NCBI GenBank assembly: GCA_945874765.1
Contig: CAMCHQ010000007.1
Location: 62,001-126,000 of the forward strand
Length of the DNA stretch: 64,000 nt
Source of the DNA: an uncultured Clostridia bacterium
GTDB lineage: Bacteria; Bacillota; Clostridia; Oscillospirales; Acutalibacteraceae
Direction of reading: 5' to 3'
The notes under the pieces were generated by a model. The model saw only the letters and a program-made list of their open reading frames with translations. It was not told the DNA's origin and searched no databases. The translations under genes and the position numbers were made by a program. Position 1 is the first letter of the stretch. Each line of letters begins with the position of its first letter. This document shows, in pieces, positions 42,771 through 53,100 of the stretch.

Positions 42771-43018
42771 TTCAGCCTCCGTTCTCCCAAAAATGGGTAT
42801 AAAAAATCCATCGTGCAAAATACACAATCAATTAAATAGTTGTGACATTCTCCTACGATGGAAAGGCTTAAATATATTAAAGCGAAATCATAAAGACATT
42901 TGCAATTTTCAAATCCTGCCCATCGCCAAAGATACTTCGATTATCACAACTGTCCATATATTTCGCCTCCTTATTTCTAAATCTGCAAAGATTATAGCAC
43001 CAAAAAACAATTTGTCTA
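42771..43018 (-). promoter_or_regulatory. mgtE leader: promoter, small ORF and competing hairpins
   Basis: Promoter on the minus strand: TAGACA (43013-43018), 16 bases, TATAAT (42991-42996). The transcript then carries a 26-codon ORF (42957 to 42877). A helix between AAATATAT (next to the ORF start) and ATATATTT (3' of the ORF) would enclose it. Downstream, CCATCGT (42855-42861) can pair with ACGATGG (42808-42814), with an inner CACAA/TTGTG stem, followed by ATTTTTTA: a terminator. AGTTGTGA inside the ORF is complementary to TCACAACT in the terminator's inner arm, so the two folds exclude each other. It does not match the M-box (ykoK) consensus as I know it. Confidence 0.65.
42877..42957 (-). 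CDS. 26-residue leader peptide upstream of mgtE
   Basis: ATG 42957, TAA 42877-42879. The peptide starts MDSCDNRSIFGDGQDL and ends NVFMISL. AAGGAGG lies 8 bases before the ATG, a near-perfect ribosome site and better than that of most genes in this window, which argues that it is translated. Its codons 3-5 (AGTTGTGA) are complementary to the arm of the downstream terminator. A regulatory rather than enzymatic role is likely. No stretch of a single amino acid suggests a classic amino acid attenuator. Confidence 0.6.
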   Translation of the reverse strand: MDSCDNRSIFGDGQDLKIANVFMISL

Positions 43019-43052
43019 CCATAAAATCAAACGGCATAAGGAAAAAATTTTT

Positions 43053-43868
43053 CTACACACGCATTGCCCACAAATTATTAATTTGAGACGATATATCATC
43101 AAAATCCCACAGCTTATTTGAATTTTCAAAACTGTTCGGATCGTTAATTTTTATCTTGCCGTCCTCTATACCCGTCATTACGATAAAATGACCTTTTTTG
43201 GTGAAATCCCCCGGTCCCATTATGCAAACAACAGGGTTGCCAACCTCAAGATTATTAATCACTCTTTGTTTGTCAAGCGGAAGCTCGGTTGAATCAATGC
43301 CGAGCTTTTCTGCACCCTCACTCATAAGTGTCCAAAGCGAACCGCCGCCGTCAACACAATAGCCGTTTTTATCTGCCCAATCAATCATATAATCGGGTGA
43401 ATATTTCGTATCATGCAAAAGATAAACCGCCACCATTGAAAGACAGGTAGGTCCGCAAGCTGTCAAACCTGCCACGTCGTCGCCGTAAATTTTATAACCC
43501 CACCTGATATCCCATTGCATAAAAAGAGGAACACTCGTGCAGTTTTTGTACTCTTTCATATTAATTTTGAAATCCTTGTCCTTATATTTAGGATAATTGA
43601 GCACAAATTCCTTTGTCTCCTTATTTCTTTCAAGCATATCGACAAGGCTTTGGGGATAATCGTCCGATGTGTATCCGTTTTCATTCGCATAATCTTCAAT
43701 CATTTTTTTAGCTGAAATGTTTTTGTCCTCATCACTTATCTCGCCCGAACCCGAATAAGCCACCCTATTGTCATCAATCGACCTTTGCGCAATTGAAACA
43801 GCCGAAATTAATAATACTATTATCATCACAAAGCTGAACATTAATTTTGATATTTTCTTCCTTACCAT
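43053..43868 (-). CDS. C39-family (papain-like) peptidase, secreted or membrane anchored
   Basis: Protein of 271 residues. One N-terminal membrane helix or signal (KLMFSFVMIIVLLISAVSIA, about 8-27), a helical region, and a peptidase C39-like domain from about 125: QWDIRWGYKIYGDD, LTACGPTCLSMVAVYLL (catalytic Cys) and KKGHFIVMTGIEDGKIKINDP (catalytic His, about 228). The family includes bacteriocin leader peptidases, but this is the free-standing C39_2 type often in exported proteins of unknown substrate. The start at 43868 has AAAGGAGG 9 bases upstream, inside a terminator-like hairpin. Confidence 0.86.
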   Translation of the reverse strand: MVRKKISKLMFSFVMIIVLLISAVSIAQRSIDDNRVAYSGSGEISDEDKNISAKKMIEDYANENGYTSDDYPQSLVDMLERNKETKEFVLNYPKYKDKDFKINMKEYKNCTSVPLFMQWDIRWGYKIYGDDVAGLTACGPTCLSMVAVYLLHDTKYSPDYMIDWADKNGYCVDGGGSLWTLMSEGAEKLGIDSTELPLDKQRVINNLEVGNPVVCIMGPGDFTKKGHFIVMTGIEDGKIKINDPNSFENSNKLWDFDDISSQINNLWAMRV

Positions 43869-43913
43869 AAATAAAAACCTCCTTTGACTTATTAAAATAT
43901 AAATCAAAAGAGG
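43869..43913 (-). terminator. Terminator of the glucosidase gene carrying the SD of the C39 peptidase gene
   Basis: On the minus strand 43900-43913 (CCTCTTTTGATTTA) pairs with 43878-43891 (TAAGTCAAAGGAGG): 14 pairs with two G-U, 8-base loop, followed by TTTTTATTT and then the ATG. AAAGGAGG in the 3' arm is the ribosome site. Same design as at 908-937 and 22233-22269. Confidence 0.8.
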
Positions 43914-43951
43914 ATTTTTTGCTTTAATATTAACTTTCAAAATTCTTAAGA

Positions 43952-45613
43952 TTATTCAAAAGTATATACTCTTGTTTCGTAAGGTCTGAGTTTAAAACCG
44001 TTGCCCTGAACGAAATTATTTTCATAATTGCAAAGAATAGGCGTTCCCTTTTCAAGGTCAAATCCTTTCGGCGCTTCAAACGGCACACGTTCATCTGAAA
44101 ACGAATTGATAACCAAAATACTTTTGCCGTTATACGAACGTGAATAAACATAAAGTTTATCGGAATTTTTATAATATTCCTTATAATCGCCCCATTTTGC
44201 GACTTCGTTTTCTTTCTTAAACTTAATGAGCTTTTTATAATGGTTATAAATAGAATCCGGGTCTGCCATTTCGGCTTTTGCATTAATTTCTTTATAGTTT
44301 TTATTAACAGGGAACCACGGCGTACCGGTAGTAAATCCTGCGTTTTCACTGTCATCCCACTGAACAGGAGTACGTGAATTATCTCTTGTTGATTTAACGG
44401 CAAATTCAAAAGCCTTTTCCTTATTCATATGAAGTTTATTAATTGCAACGTCATAATTATTTTTTACGAAACAGTCAACGTAATCGTCAATGGAATTAAG
44501 GCGGGTGTTGAGCATACCGAGTTCCTGACCTTGATAAACAAACGGTGTTCCCTGCTGGAGCATATACATATTAGCAAGCATTTTGCCCGACTGAACACGG
44601 TATTTTTCACTTCCGTAACGGCTGATAATCCTCGGGTGGTCGTGATTTTCAATATAAAGGGTATTCCAAGCCCTGCCGTTTAGCTTATTTTGCCAAGTGG
44701 TAAAGGCTTTTTTCATCTCTTTGAGCCTAAACTTAGTCTGCAGAAAATCTATCAAAAATGCGTCTGCTTCGATATGCTGAAAATGGAACATCATATCAAG
44801 TTCCTTATGTCTTTCGTCAACATATTTAAGTGCATTATCCGGCGTCATCATGGGTGCTTCGCCGACTGTAAAGCAATCGTATTTATCGGTTACCTCTCTG
44901 TATTCCTTCAAATATTTATGAATATTGGGACCGTCCATATAATGCTCAATTCCGCAGCCGATAGGGAGAGGAAAACCGTCGGGAAGCCCCGGTCTTTTGG
45001 AAATAAACGTTATAACGTCCTCTCTGAAACCGTCAACGCCCATATCAAGCCAGAATTTCATTATATCCTTAACCTCTTGCCTTACCTTTGGGTTATCGTG
45101 GTTAAGGTCGGGTTGTTTTTTGGCAAATACGTGAAGATAATATTCTCCGCTTTTTTCGTCCTTTTCCCAAGCCTTGCCCTCAAAGCAGGAAAGCCAATTG
45201 TTAGGAGGAAGCTTACCGCCGAGCCTGCCCTTGCGCCAAAAATAATAATCGTGATAAGGCGATGACGGGTCTTTTGACTTAATAAACCATTCGTGCTCAT
45301 CGGACGTATGATTAACAACAAGGTCCATAATGACTTTCATTCCACGCTTATGTGCGCCGTCGAGCACCTGCTTAAACAAGTCGAGATTGCCGTATTCCTT
45401 ATGTATATTACGGTAATCGGCAATGTCATAGCCAAAGTCTGCATTAGGTGACGGATAAAGCGGTGAAAACCAAATACAGTTTATTCCCAAATCCTGCAAA
45501 TAATCAAGCTTTGAGAGCACACCTTCAAGGTCGCCTATTCCGTCACCGTTGCCGTCGCAAAACGAACGAGGCCATATTTGATAAACTACTAATTCCTTGT
45601 ACCAATCTTTCAT
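43952..45613 (-). CDS. GH13 alpha-glucosidase / oligo-1,6-glucosidase
   Basis: Cytoplasmic enzyme of 553 residues (no signal peptide), GH13 subfamily 31 type. The conserved regions are MDLVVNHTSDEH (about 97), GVDGFREDVITFIS (about 195, nucleophile Asp), FTVGEAPMM (about 248, acid Glu) and IENHDHPRIISRYG (about 323). The residue after VNHTSDEH and the EDV in place of MDV suit an alpha-1,6 or alpha-1,4 oligosaccharide hydrolase (isomaltose, maltose or trehalose-6-phosphate); which one is not certain. It may degrade imported maltodextrin and pair functionally with the glycogen genes. It precedes the C39 gene, separated by the SD-terminator. Confidence 0.9.
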   Translation of the reverse strand: MKDWYKELVVYQIWPRSFCDGNGDGIGDLEGVLSKLDYLQDLGINCIWFSPLYPSPNADFGYDIADYRNIHKEYGNLDLFKQVLDGAHKRGMKVIMDLVVNHTSDEHEWFIKSKDPSSPYHDYYFWRKGRLGGKLPPNNWLSCFEGKAWEKDEKSGEYYLHVFAKKQPDLNHDNPKVRQEVKDIMKFWLDMGVDGFREDVITFISKRPGLPDGFPLPIGCGIEHYMDGPNIHKYLKEYREVTDKYDCFTVGEAPMMTPDNALKYVDERHKELDMMFHFQHIEADAFLIDFLQTKFRLKEMKKAFTTWQNKLNGRAWNTLYIENHDHPRIISRYGSEKYRVQSGKMLANMYMLQQGTPFVYQGQELGMLNTRLNSIDDYVDCFVKNNYDVAINKLHMNKEKAFEFAVKSTRDNSRTPVQWDDSENAGFTTGTPWFPVNKNYKEINAKAEMADPDSIYNHYKKLIKFKKENEVAKWGDYKEYYKNSDKLYVYSRSYNGKSILVINSFSDERVPFEAPKGFDLEKGTPILCNYENNFVQGNGFKLRPYETRVYTFE

Positions 45614-45863
45614 AATGATATCCCCTTAAAAATAATAAAATTGAGTATAATTTCGCTGATTTTATAATAACACAAAACGAATAAATAGTAAATAATTTTA
45701 TGATATAAAAAAGCAGGCGGCCGTCGGTCGCATCTGAGCATTCAAGAAATACCGAACGAGCACAAAAATTAATACTTAATTAAATTACAAAAGCCATCTC
45801 ATTGAGACACCTTTATTAAAAGGCACTTTCAAACGAGATGGCTTTCGGTTTTATAAAATCAAA
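45614..45863. other. Spacer with terminator and a small GC-rich hairpin
   Basis: The terminator of the LRR protein gene is here (separate entry). GCGGCC GTC GGTCGC at about 45718-45732 is a short GC-rich hairpin standing out from the AT-rich surroundings, without an evident role. A promoter for the glucosidase gene (TATACT near 45650) is plausible. Confidence 0.5.
45789..45845 (-). terminator. Terminator of the LRR/dockerin gene
   Basis: AAAAGCCATCTC (45789-45800) / GAGATGGCTTT (45835-45845), with an inner hairpin in the loop (CCTTT..AAAGG) and a T-rich run on the minus strand. Confidence 0.85.
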
Positions 45864-47174
45864 TTATTTCATTTTATTAAGAAGAGCATAATCCTTTGCA
45901 TTGATTACGCTGTCTTTTGTAACGTCAAGATACGAGCTGTACTTTTCGTCACCTTTCTTTGAGTTGACTGCGTTAATAAAGCTTAAAGTAAATGTGTCAC
46001 CGCAAACGGAGCACTTAACTGTTGCCGTATCACCTGAGAAAGATGAAAGGCTGTATGTATGAGCGTCCTTCCAATTAGCATAAATGCTCTTATCCTCGGT
46101 TACGTTGTCAAGCGAATCGCTCCACGTGTCAAGCGCCTTGCACTGCGGCGGATTTTTAATTTCAGGTGCAGTTACCGACTGACCGTCATTTGCAAAACCT
46201 CTACCGATAAGCGAAGTATGCTCACTGTCGGTATAAAAATCGACCTGATGGAAATCTCTTGAAACGGTAACGTCAACCTTCATATTTTCGCTTCCTGCAA
46301 GCTTGGTATTACAATAGTAAACAATACCGCTGTCAATCTCATTCACATTATAAGCAACAAAGCTTTCAAAATTGAAGCCTGAGCCGTCGCCGTAATCTTC
46401 AAGTGTGCTTGAAACGTAATTTGACGGGTCGAGACCGTGATTAGTAAACGGAATGAGAATTGTTGAGCCTTGGAATGTTGCTTTAAGGCTGACTGTTTGA
46501 TTACCTATCATCGCATTTGTTATATCTTTAAGAAGAGTATTTTTGCTCAAATCAAGCGAAGTCAAATGATTGTATGTGCAATTAAGCGTTTGAAGCTTTG
46601 TATTTGCAGTAAGGTCAATATTTGAAAGCTCGTTTTGATAGCATATCAATTTTTGAAGATTAGTAACCAATGATAAATCAAGACTTGTTATTTTGTTTGA
46701 ATGACAGTCAAGATTTAACAGTGAACTTGATATAAGATTAATCGTTGTAAGCTGATTTCTCGCACAGTTAAGTGTTTGAAGCTTATTGTTATTAGTCAAA
46801 TCAAGAGTTTGAAGTTTATTGCCCTGACAGGTAAGGTCTGTCAAATTTTTAAGCGCCGATACGTCAAGCTCTTCAAGCTTAATATTACCTACACGAAGTT
46901 TTTCAACACTTGTGAAATATTCAATGCCTTTAAGAGTTTTAATATCATTATTTGAAAGAGAAATGATTGTTACGTTTCTCTCCTCCGGGCTTAAATATCC
47001 GTTGTGGTCTGTATCATATTTTTCAGATACGTATGTTCTGAAATTTGCGTCTGTGAAATTTGCCTCGTTAATCTCAACATTATCATCGGCATAGGCCACG
47101 GCTGCCGAAAGGCAGCCTGTAGCCAAAACTGTTGCAAGAAGCACAGATAAACATTTTTTAATCCTTTTATTCAT
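45864..47174 (-). CDS. Secreted leucine-rich repeat protein with dockerin-like end
   Basis: Protein of 436 residues. Signal peptide (about 1-29, LATGCLSAAVAYA), an EF-hand-like calcium segment (FRTYVSEKYDTDHNGYLSPEERN, residues about 45-67), eight or so short leucine-rich repeats of the form L-x-x-L-x-C-x-x-N-x-L (about 85-215), a beta-rich InlB-like region, a CxxC pair (VKCSVCGDTF), and at the end one dockerin-like repeat YSSYLDVTKDSVINAKDYALLNKM (about 410-434). Dockerins bind cohesins on a scaffold; only half of the usual duplicated repeat is clear, so binding is uncertain. Second gene of a transcript with the giant protein, 12 bases after its stop. Confidence 0.86.
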   Translation of the reverse strand: MNKRIKKCLSVLLATVLATGCLSAAVAYADDNVEINEANFTDANFRTYVSEKYDTDHNGYLSPEERNVTIISLSNNDIKTLKGIEYFTSVEKLRVGNIKLEELDVSALKNLTDLTCQGNKLQTLDLTNNNKLQTLNCARNQLTTINLISSSLLNLDCHSNKITSLDLSLVTNLQKLICYQNELSNIDLTANTKLQTLNCTYNHLTSLDLSKNTLLKDITNAMIGNQTVSLKATFQGSTILIPFTNHGLDPSNYVSSTLEDYGDGSGFNFESFVAYNVNEIDSGIVYYCNTKLAGSENMKVDVTVSRDFHQVDFYTDSEHTSLIGRGFANDGQSVTAPEIKNPPQCKALDTWSDSLDNVTEDKSIYANWKDAHTYSLSSFSGDTATVKCSVCGDTFTLSFINAVNSKKGDEKYSSYLDVTKDSVINAKDYALLNKMK

Positions 47175-47186
47175 ATGTGCCTCCTA

Positions 47187-50100
47187 TTATGCTCTTGTAA
47201 GTGCGAACTTAAATGTTGATTGTGCGGTTGAACCGTCGGCATTTGTAACTGTAACCGTTACGTTAGTTGTAAGTTGAGAAAGTACACTGATCTTTCCTAA
47301 ACCTGTAAGCGTAAGTTTACCGTTTGAATCAATTTCAAAATTCGTAGCATTATCTGCGGTATATGTTACCGAAGTAATAGCGTTTGCATCGGCAGGAGTA
47401 GGAATATAGCCTACCGTTACACCTGTAAACTTACTGTATCTTCCGCCTGCGCTTGCAGTGTACTTGCCGTCTGTTACGGCATTGCCGTCAACAGTAAGTT
47501 CAAGCGAGGTAACAGGAATAACAATATTAATAACATTAATTGTATATTCCTTATTGTATTCTCTGCCCCATTCGTCAACAACCTTAACAGCAAGCTTAAA
47601 CGAACCTGTATCAGCAGTCTTTGTAACATTGATGTCATTACCGCTTACAGTAACATTTACACCGTTTTGATCACTTACGGATATATCGGTTGATTTAACC
47701 ATTGCGCCGTCATTAAGTGCAAGAGAAAGCGTAGTCTTTTGAGTATCTTCCGGAACCTGAACAAGCGCTGTTTCGTCAAGAACGGTATCGCCGTTTTTAA
47801 CATTGATTTCAGGTACGATAAATTCGTGACCTTCAAGCGCATTTGTTGCTGCTACAAGTGCCTCACAAGCCTCATCAATCTCTGTCTGAGAAGCCTCCAT
47901 ATTTGCATAAACCTTGTTAGCCTTATCAAGCGCTGCGGTAAATGCGTTTGCATAAGATACCTCATAATCTGTAGGGGTAATCTTATCAGCTTCGTCAATA
48001 GCCGCTTTAAGTGCAGTTGTATCCCAAGTTGTATATGCTTTAATTGTAGCTGTATAACCGCCGTCTTTAGCAGTAGCCGTAATGTTTGCACAACCCTGAG
48101 AAATAAATGTAACAACGCCGTTATCATCTACTGTTGCAACATCTTTATTATCGGATACGTATGTGCAGTCCTTGATTACCGAAAGGCTTCCGCCGATTTC
48201 AAATTTAGGTGAAAGAGTAACTGTCTGTGCAGGAGCACCGAATACCTTTTCATCAGCAAAGCTGATACCTGTTACACCGTATCTTACAAATGTAACCGTT
48301 ACGGTTGATGAATAAGTTTCATCCTTTTCATTTGTAATCTTGCAAGTGATTTGGGCAGCTTCTGCGGTTGCGGAATTATTTGTTACAACACCGCTTTCGC
48401 TTACAGATACCTTGTCATTTGATGAAGTCCATTCAATTGACTTATAAATAGAATCCTTAGGCTGTTCGTTTGCGATAAGGCTGATACTCTTACCGTTTAA
48501 GAACGAACCTGTATAACGGAAGTAACCCGGATTTGGATTGGTTACGCCTGTTTCCTCATAATAACCGATTTCTACACCCTCGGTTGCAACATAAAGAACA
48601 AGTGAATTATAAGCGTCGTTAAGCTTTTTAAGCATTGCGTCTGCTTCAGCCTGAGTAGCCTTGCCCTCGTCAATCATTGTCTTAGCTTCAGCCACTGCGG
48701 CACTCAATACATCAAGGCTTGCCTTAGTATATGTATATGAGTCCTTAACCTCTTCGATAAGAGAATTATACTCATTCTGCTTTGCGGCAAGAGCGTTAAA
48801 GTCTGTCAAAACAGTAACCTTAACCTTATCTGTAAAGCCGCCGTCAAATGTTGTACCTGTAATTACAGCCTCACCCTTTTCAACAAAGGTAAGTTTGCCG
48901 TCCTGAGATACCTTTACAGCATCCTCGTTGCTTGAGGTCCAAGTGATATTTGAAAATTCAGGTGAACCGGAAAGAGTATATTCAAGCTGAGTTTCATTAT
49001 CGGTTACATAATAAGTAAGAGCCGATTCCTTAATGTCAAATCCTGTAGTGATTTTATCACTCATAGTAACATTAATTGTTCTTTCAAATGTTCTGCCGTA
49101 CTCATCGGTGTACGTCATCTTAACCTTAGCCCAGCCGCCGCTGTTTCTGCTCTTAGGCTGAACCGTAATTGTTTGGTCATTAATTGAAGTATCTACTCCG
49201 CTTGAATCAACAACACTCCATTCAGCCGTCTTATACATTGCGCCTGACGGAAGAGCTGCCGAAGTTAAAGTAATCTTATTATAATCATTATAATTTGAAT
49301 ACTTATCGCTTGAAAGGTTTACGGAAATTGAATTGTTATCTCCGATTGTTCCGCTTTCAACATCTTTGTATCCGCCGATAAGCGGTTTAGCGGCAGTTTG
49401 ATAAGTGATATCAGCGCCTGTTACGTGAACATACGGATGCTCAATCATAGCATCGTGAGCAGCAATAAGAGCCGCTGTTATTTCATCAATATTATCCTGA
49501 GTTAATGTATCGTCTGTAAGTGCGTCATTTGCCGCATCATATGCCGACTTGAACGCCTGACCGTAGCTGTAAGCATAGTCCTTATAATCAATATCCTTAT
49601 ATTCGTCGACCGCCGCTTTAAGTGCCGTACGGTCACCGTCGGAGGATACGTGACATTCGCCGTAAATACCGCCGTCATACGATACGCAGCGAACAGTTGT
49701 TGCACCGGCTGAAACGAATGTTACAAGACCGTTTTCGTCAACTGTTGCAATACTTTCATCATCGGATTCCCAATAAACGTCTTGAATACTTGCCTTGCCG
49801 ATATGAGGCGGAAGGCTTGAACCCTCAGGCTTAATAGTCTTAGAAAGCTGAGCAGTTGTGCCGAGTGCGCCGGCAATGCTTGACGGGCTTACAACAACTT
49901 CTGTTACAGGATTGAATGCATATGATACCCAAACAGTATCCTGATACTTATTGCCGAAATGGTCCTCAACAGTACATGTAATCAAGCCGTAGCAAGATTT
50001 GTTTTGAGTAGGAGTACATTTACCGTCCTGAGTTACGCTGATAAGCTCATTAGATGACTCCCAAGTAACAGATTTATATGAGCCGTTATTAGGATAAAGC

Positions 50101-53100
50101 CTTACGTTAAGGTCAAGTACGGCATTCTTATAACTGATACCGTCTTTGAGCACGCTAAGATCATACTGATAGAAGTCCTTAGTAGGCTCGCCGTCAAGAT
50201 AAAGCTCAATCTTTTGAATGTAATTATACTTAACAAGACCGTTAAACGCTTCCTCAAGTTCTGTTACCATTGCATTAACCTGAGCCTGTGAATAACCGCC
50301 CTTATCAATCATATCCTGTGCCTTATTCAAAGCATTCTGATATGTTTCCCAACTGTCTGGATAATAGTTTACCTGATTGAGTTGCTGGTCTTTATATGAT
50401 TTAACAAGATTTTCAAGTTCCGTATAGTTAGTTACAACATTTACGTTACATTTTGCCTCATAACCGCCGTCATAAGTTTGGCAGGTGATTACGCAATCGC
50501 CGCCCTCTTTAAAGGTAACAACACCGTTTTGGTCAACCGTTGCAATATTTTCATCGCTTGATGACCAGTAAACGTCGGTACAGCTTGCGCCGATACCCGG
50601 TGTGCCCTTAGGAGTAACCGTAGCCGTAAGTGTTTGAGTTTCGCCAATCTTACCGCCCTCGATAGTGTCGGTATTAAGTGAAACGCCTGTTGCCGGAACT
50701 TTTGCAAATGTGACAAATGCGTTTGTACTTGTCTTTGTACCCATATAGTCGGTAACCGTACAAGTAATCATAGCAGAGCAAGCCTCATTTTTTGTAGGTC
50801 TTGCAATACCGTTTTTATCAATAGTAATGTTTGGATTTGATGATGTCCAATTAATGCTGTTATACATTGCGTTTTCCGGCTTTAATTGCATATCAAAATC
50901 ATATTTATAATTAGTATAGATACCCATAGCAGGAACTTTAACCGTTACGTGATTGTTTGAAAGCGGTGTTTTGTTTGTTCCTAAAATATCTACACCCAAA
51001 ATTCCTACAAAACCGCCGAGCTTATAGAAATCATAAAGAAGCTGAGATGCATATGTGTCACAAGTGTCCTGACTTGCCATAGGTGAATCGTAAAGAACAT
51101 AGTATGCAAGGTCAAGCGAACCGCAATAATTATCATATTGCTCTGAGTTTTCATCTGTTGCCAAAACAGTTGTTGAATCGCAAAGAGAAACTATATTCTT
51201 AAGATAATCCTTATCGGGATATACCGTAACCTGAGCCGTGTCAACATAACCGCCGTCAGCAGATACGCAGTAAAGAGTAGCAGTACCTACGTCAACACCA
51301 GTTATTGTTGCGTCTCTGTTATCATTGTTCTTTGTTTCAACAGTGAATACGTTTTCATCGCTTGAATACCAATTACATTTATAGCAAGCGGAATATGTAC
51401 CGTCGGCACCGCTGAAATCCATTGTATGAGTAGCGTCAACCGTTTGACCTCTTGTTAACGAATACGAATCCTCATCAATTGTGTTTGATTTGGTTGTGTT
51501 CTTAGCAACGGTGACCGTAATCTCGTTTGATTTCGTCTTGCCGTCGGCAGAAACCGCATAAATATTAAATGAATCTGCGTTTTCGTGACCTTCCTTTTGC
51601 TTAACCTTAATTGTATGGGTATCATCGGAAATATTCTGTGAATAATAGCTGTTATCAACTACCCAAGTAAGGTTTTTGTTTGAAGCGTTCTCCGGCTCAA
51701 CGGTTGCCGAAAGCTGAGCGCCTAAGCCGGCATACTGAGTACCCGCTTTAATAGACACATATTTATATGTTCTGTCGCCTACATTGACATCTGTCGTTTT
51801 GTTGATACTGCTTGCAATACCGAGAGCATCATCAACACTTATTGTAATATTTTCAACAGGTATGCCGTTTGACATATCAAATGTTGCTGTTTTAGAGGAG
51901 ATTTCATAAAATTTACTGCTTGAAAGGTAATAACCGGTCTGTGCTTTCAAAACTACGGTTGAGTTACCGCCGGACACTACTTTGTAATGACCTGTTTTGT
52001 CAATTTGACCTCTGCCGTCGGTAGCCGGAGCATCATCGGTAGCCCAAGAGTAAGTTGTGTTGCCGTCTTCATCTTCACCCGTTACCATACCCCAAGTGAC
52101 GTAGAGATTATTACTTTCAGCAACACGCTTTGGAAATACCTGATACGAAAGGTCGGTTTCCTGCCCCATTTCAAGATAATTCGTACCAGTTATCTCAACG
52201 TCGGACAGATATTTACCTGTTTTACCCGTTACGGTAAGCTGAATTTCCCTTGTAACGCCGTTAGCCGCCGAGGTGGCAGTGATAGTACATTTTTGAGATG
52301 AAAGACTGCCCAATGAACCGCCTGCGTCTCTGCCGGTAATAGTACCTGTTACCGGGTCAACAGAAGCGATTTCAGGATTAGATGATGTCCAAGTAATATC
52401 GGAGGTGTCACCTGTTGTCGGCTGAATATTTGTGATTGAAAGCTGAATTTGCGAGCCTTCCTGAACGGTATTGGCGCCCTCAATATCAAAACTTTCAAGC
52501 GGTTGAGCATCAACAACCTCAAATGTGATTGAATCGTTATAAGCAAACTGAAGAACAAGGTTACTGATAAGCTTAACTGCCGTAGCCGTAAGCTGAACCG
52601 GGTCAGTTGAACCGCCTACAATATCTTTAATAGCAAAGCAAGCGTCGAGAATTGCCGCAAGAACCGCTCGGTTCATATCAATTCCGACATAGTCTATAAG
52701 TATGCCCGCCAGCTTATCCGAATCAATCGTTCCGCTTACCTGATAGAATTTATTTACAAGACCGAGGATACCGTTAATGATATCGTCTGTATCGGGCGAC
52801 GCCAAAATGGTAACCTTACCCTTATTTTTAAACGTAACAAGACCGCTGTCATTTACAGTTGCAACAACCTTACCCTGTGTAAAGATTGAAGAACTCTTAA
52901 CGGAATACATTGTTCCGTAATGCAAACGAAGAGGTGTTGTGATAGCCGAAAGCTGAACGGTTGAACCGACAGCTACGGTAGTAGGAACCTGTGACTTATT
53001 TGTGATATGAGTACCGTTTGGAAGAAAAGCGGCATACCACTCGTCATTCTTAACAACGTTGATACGAAGCGAATCGTTATCAAGTTCCTTTCCGTCTTTA

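Noticed and set aside
42771-43018. M-box (ykoK) magnesium riboswitch
   Set aside because: The conserved GGUGAGGCUCC and ACGCCAAUGGGUCAACAG-type motifs that I know for this class are not found; kept as an unclassified leader pending a model search.
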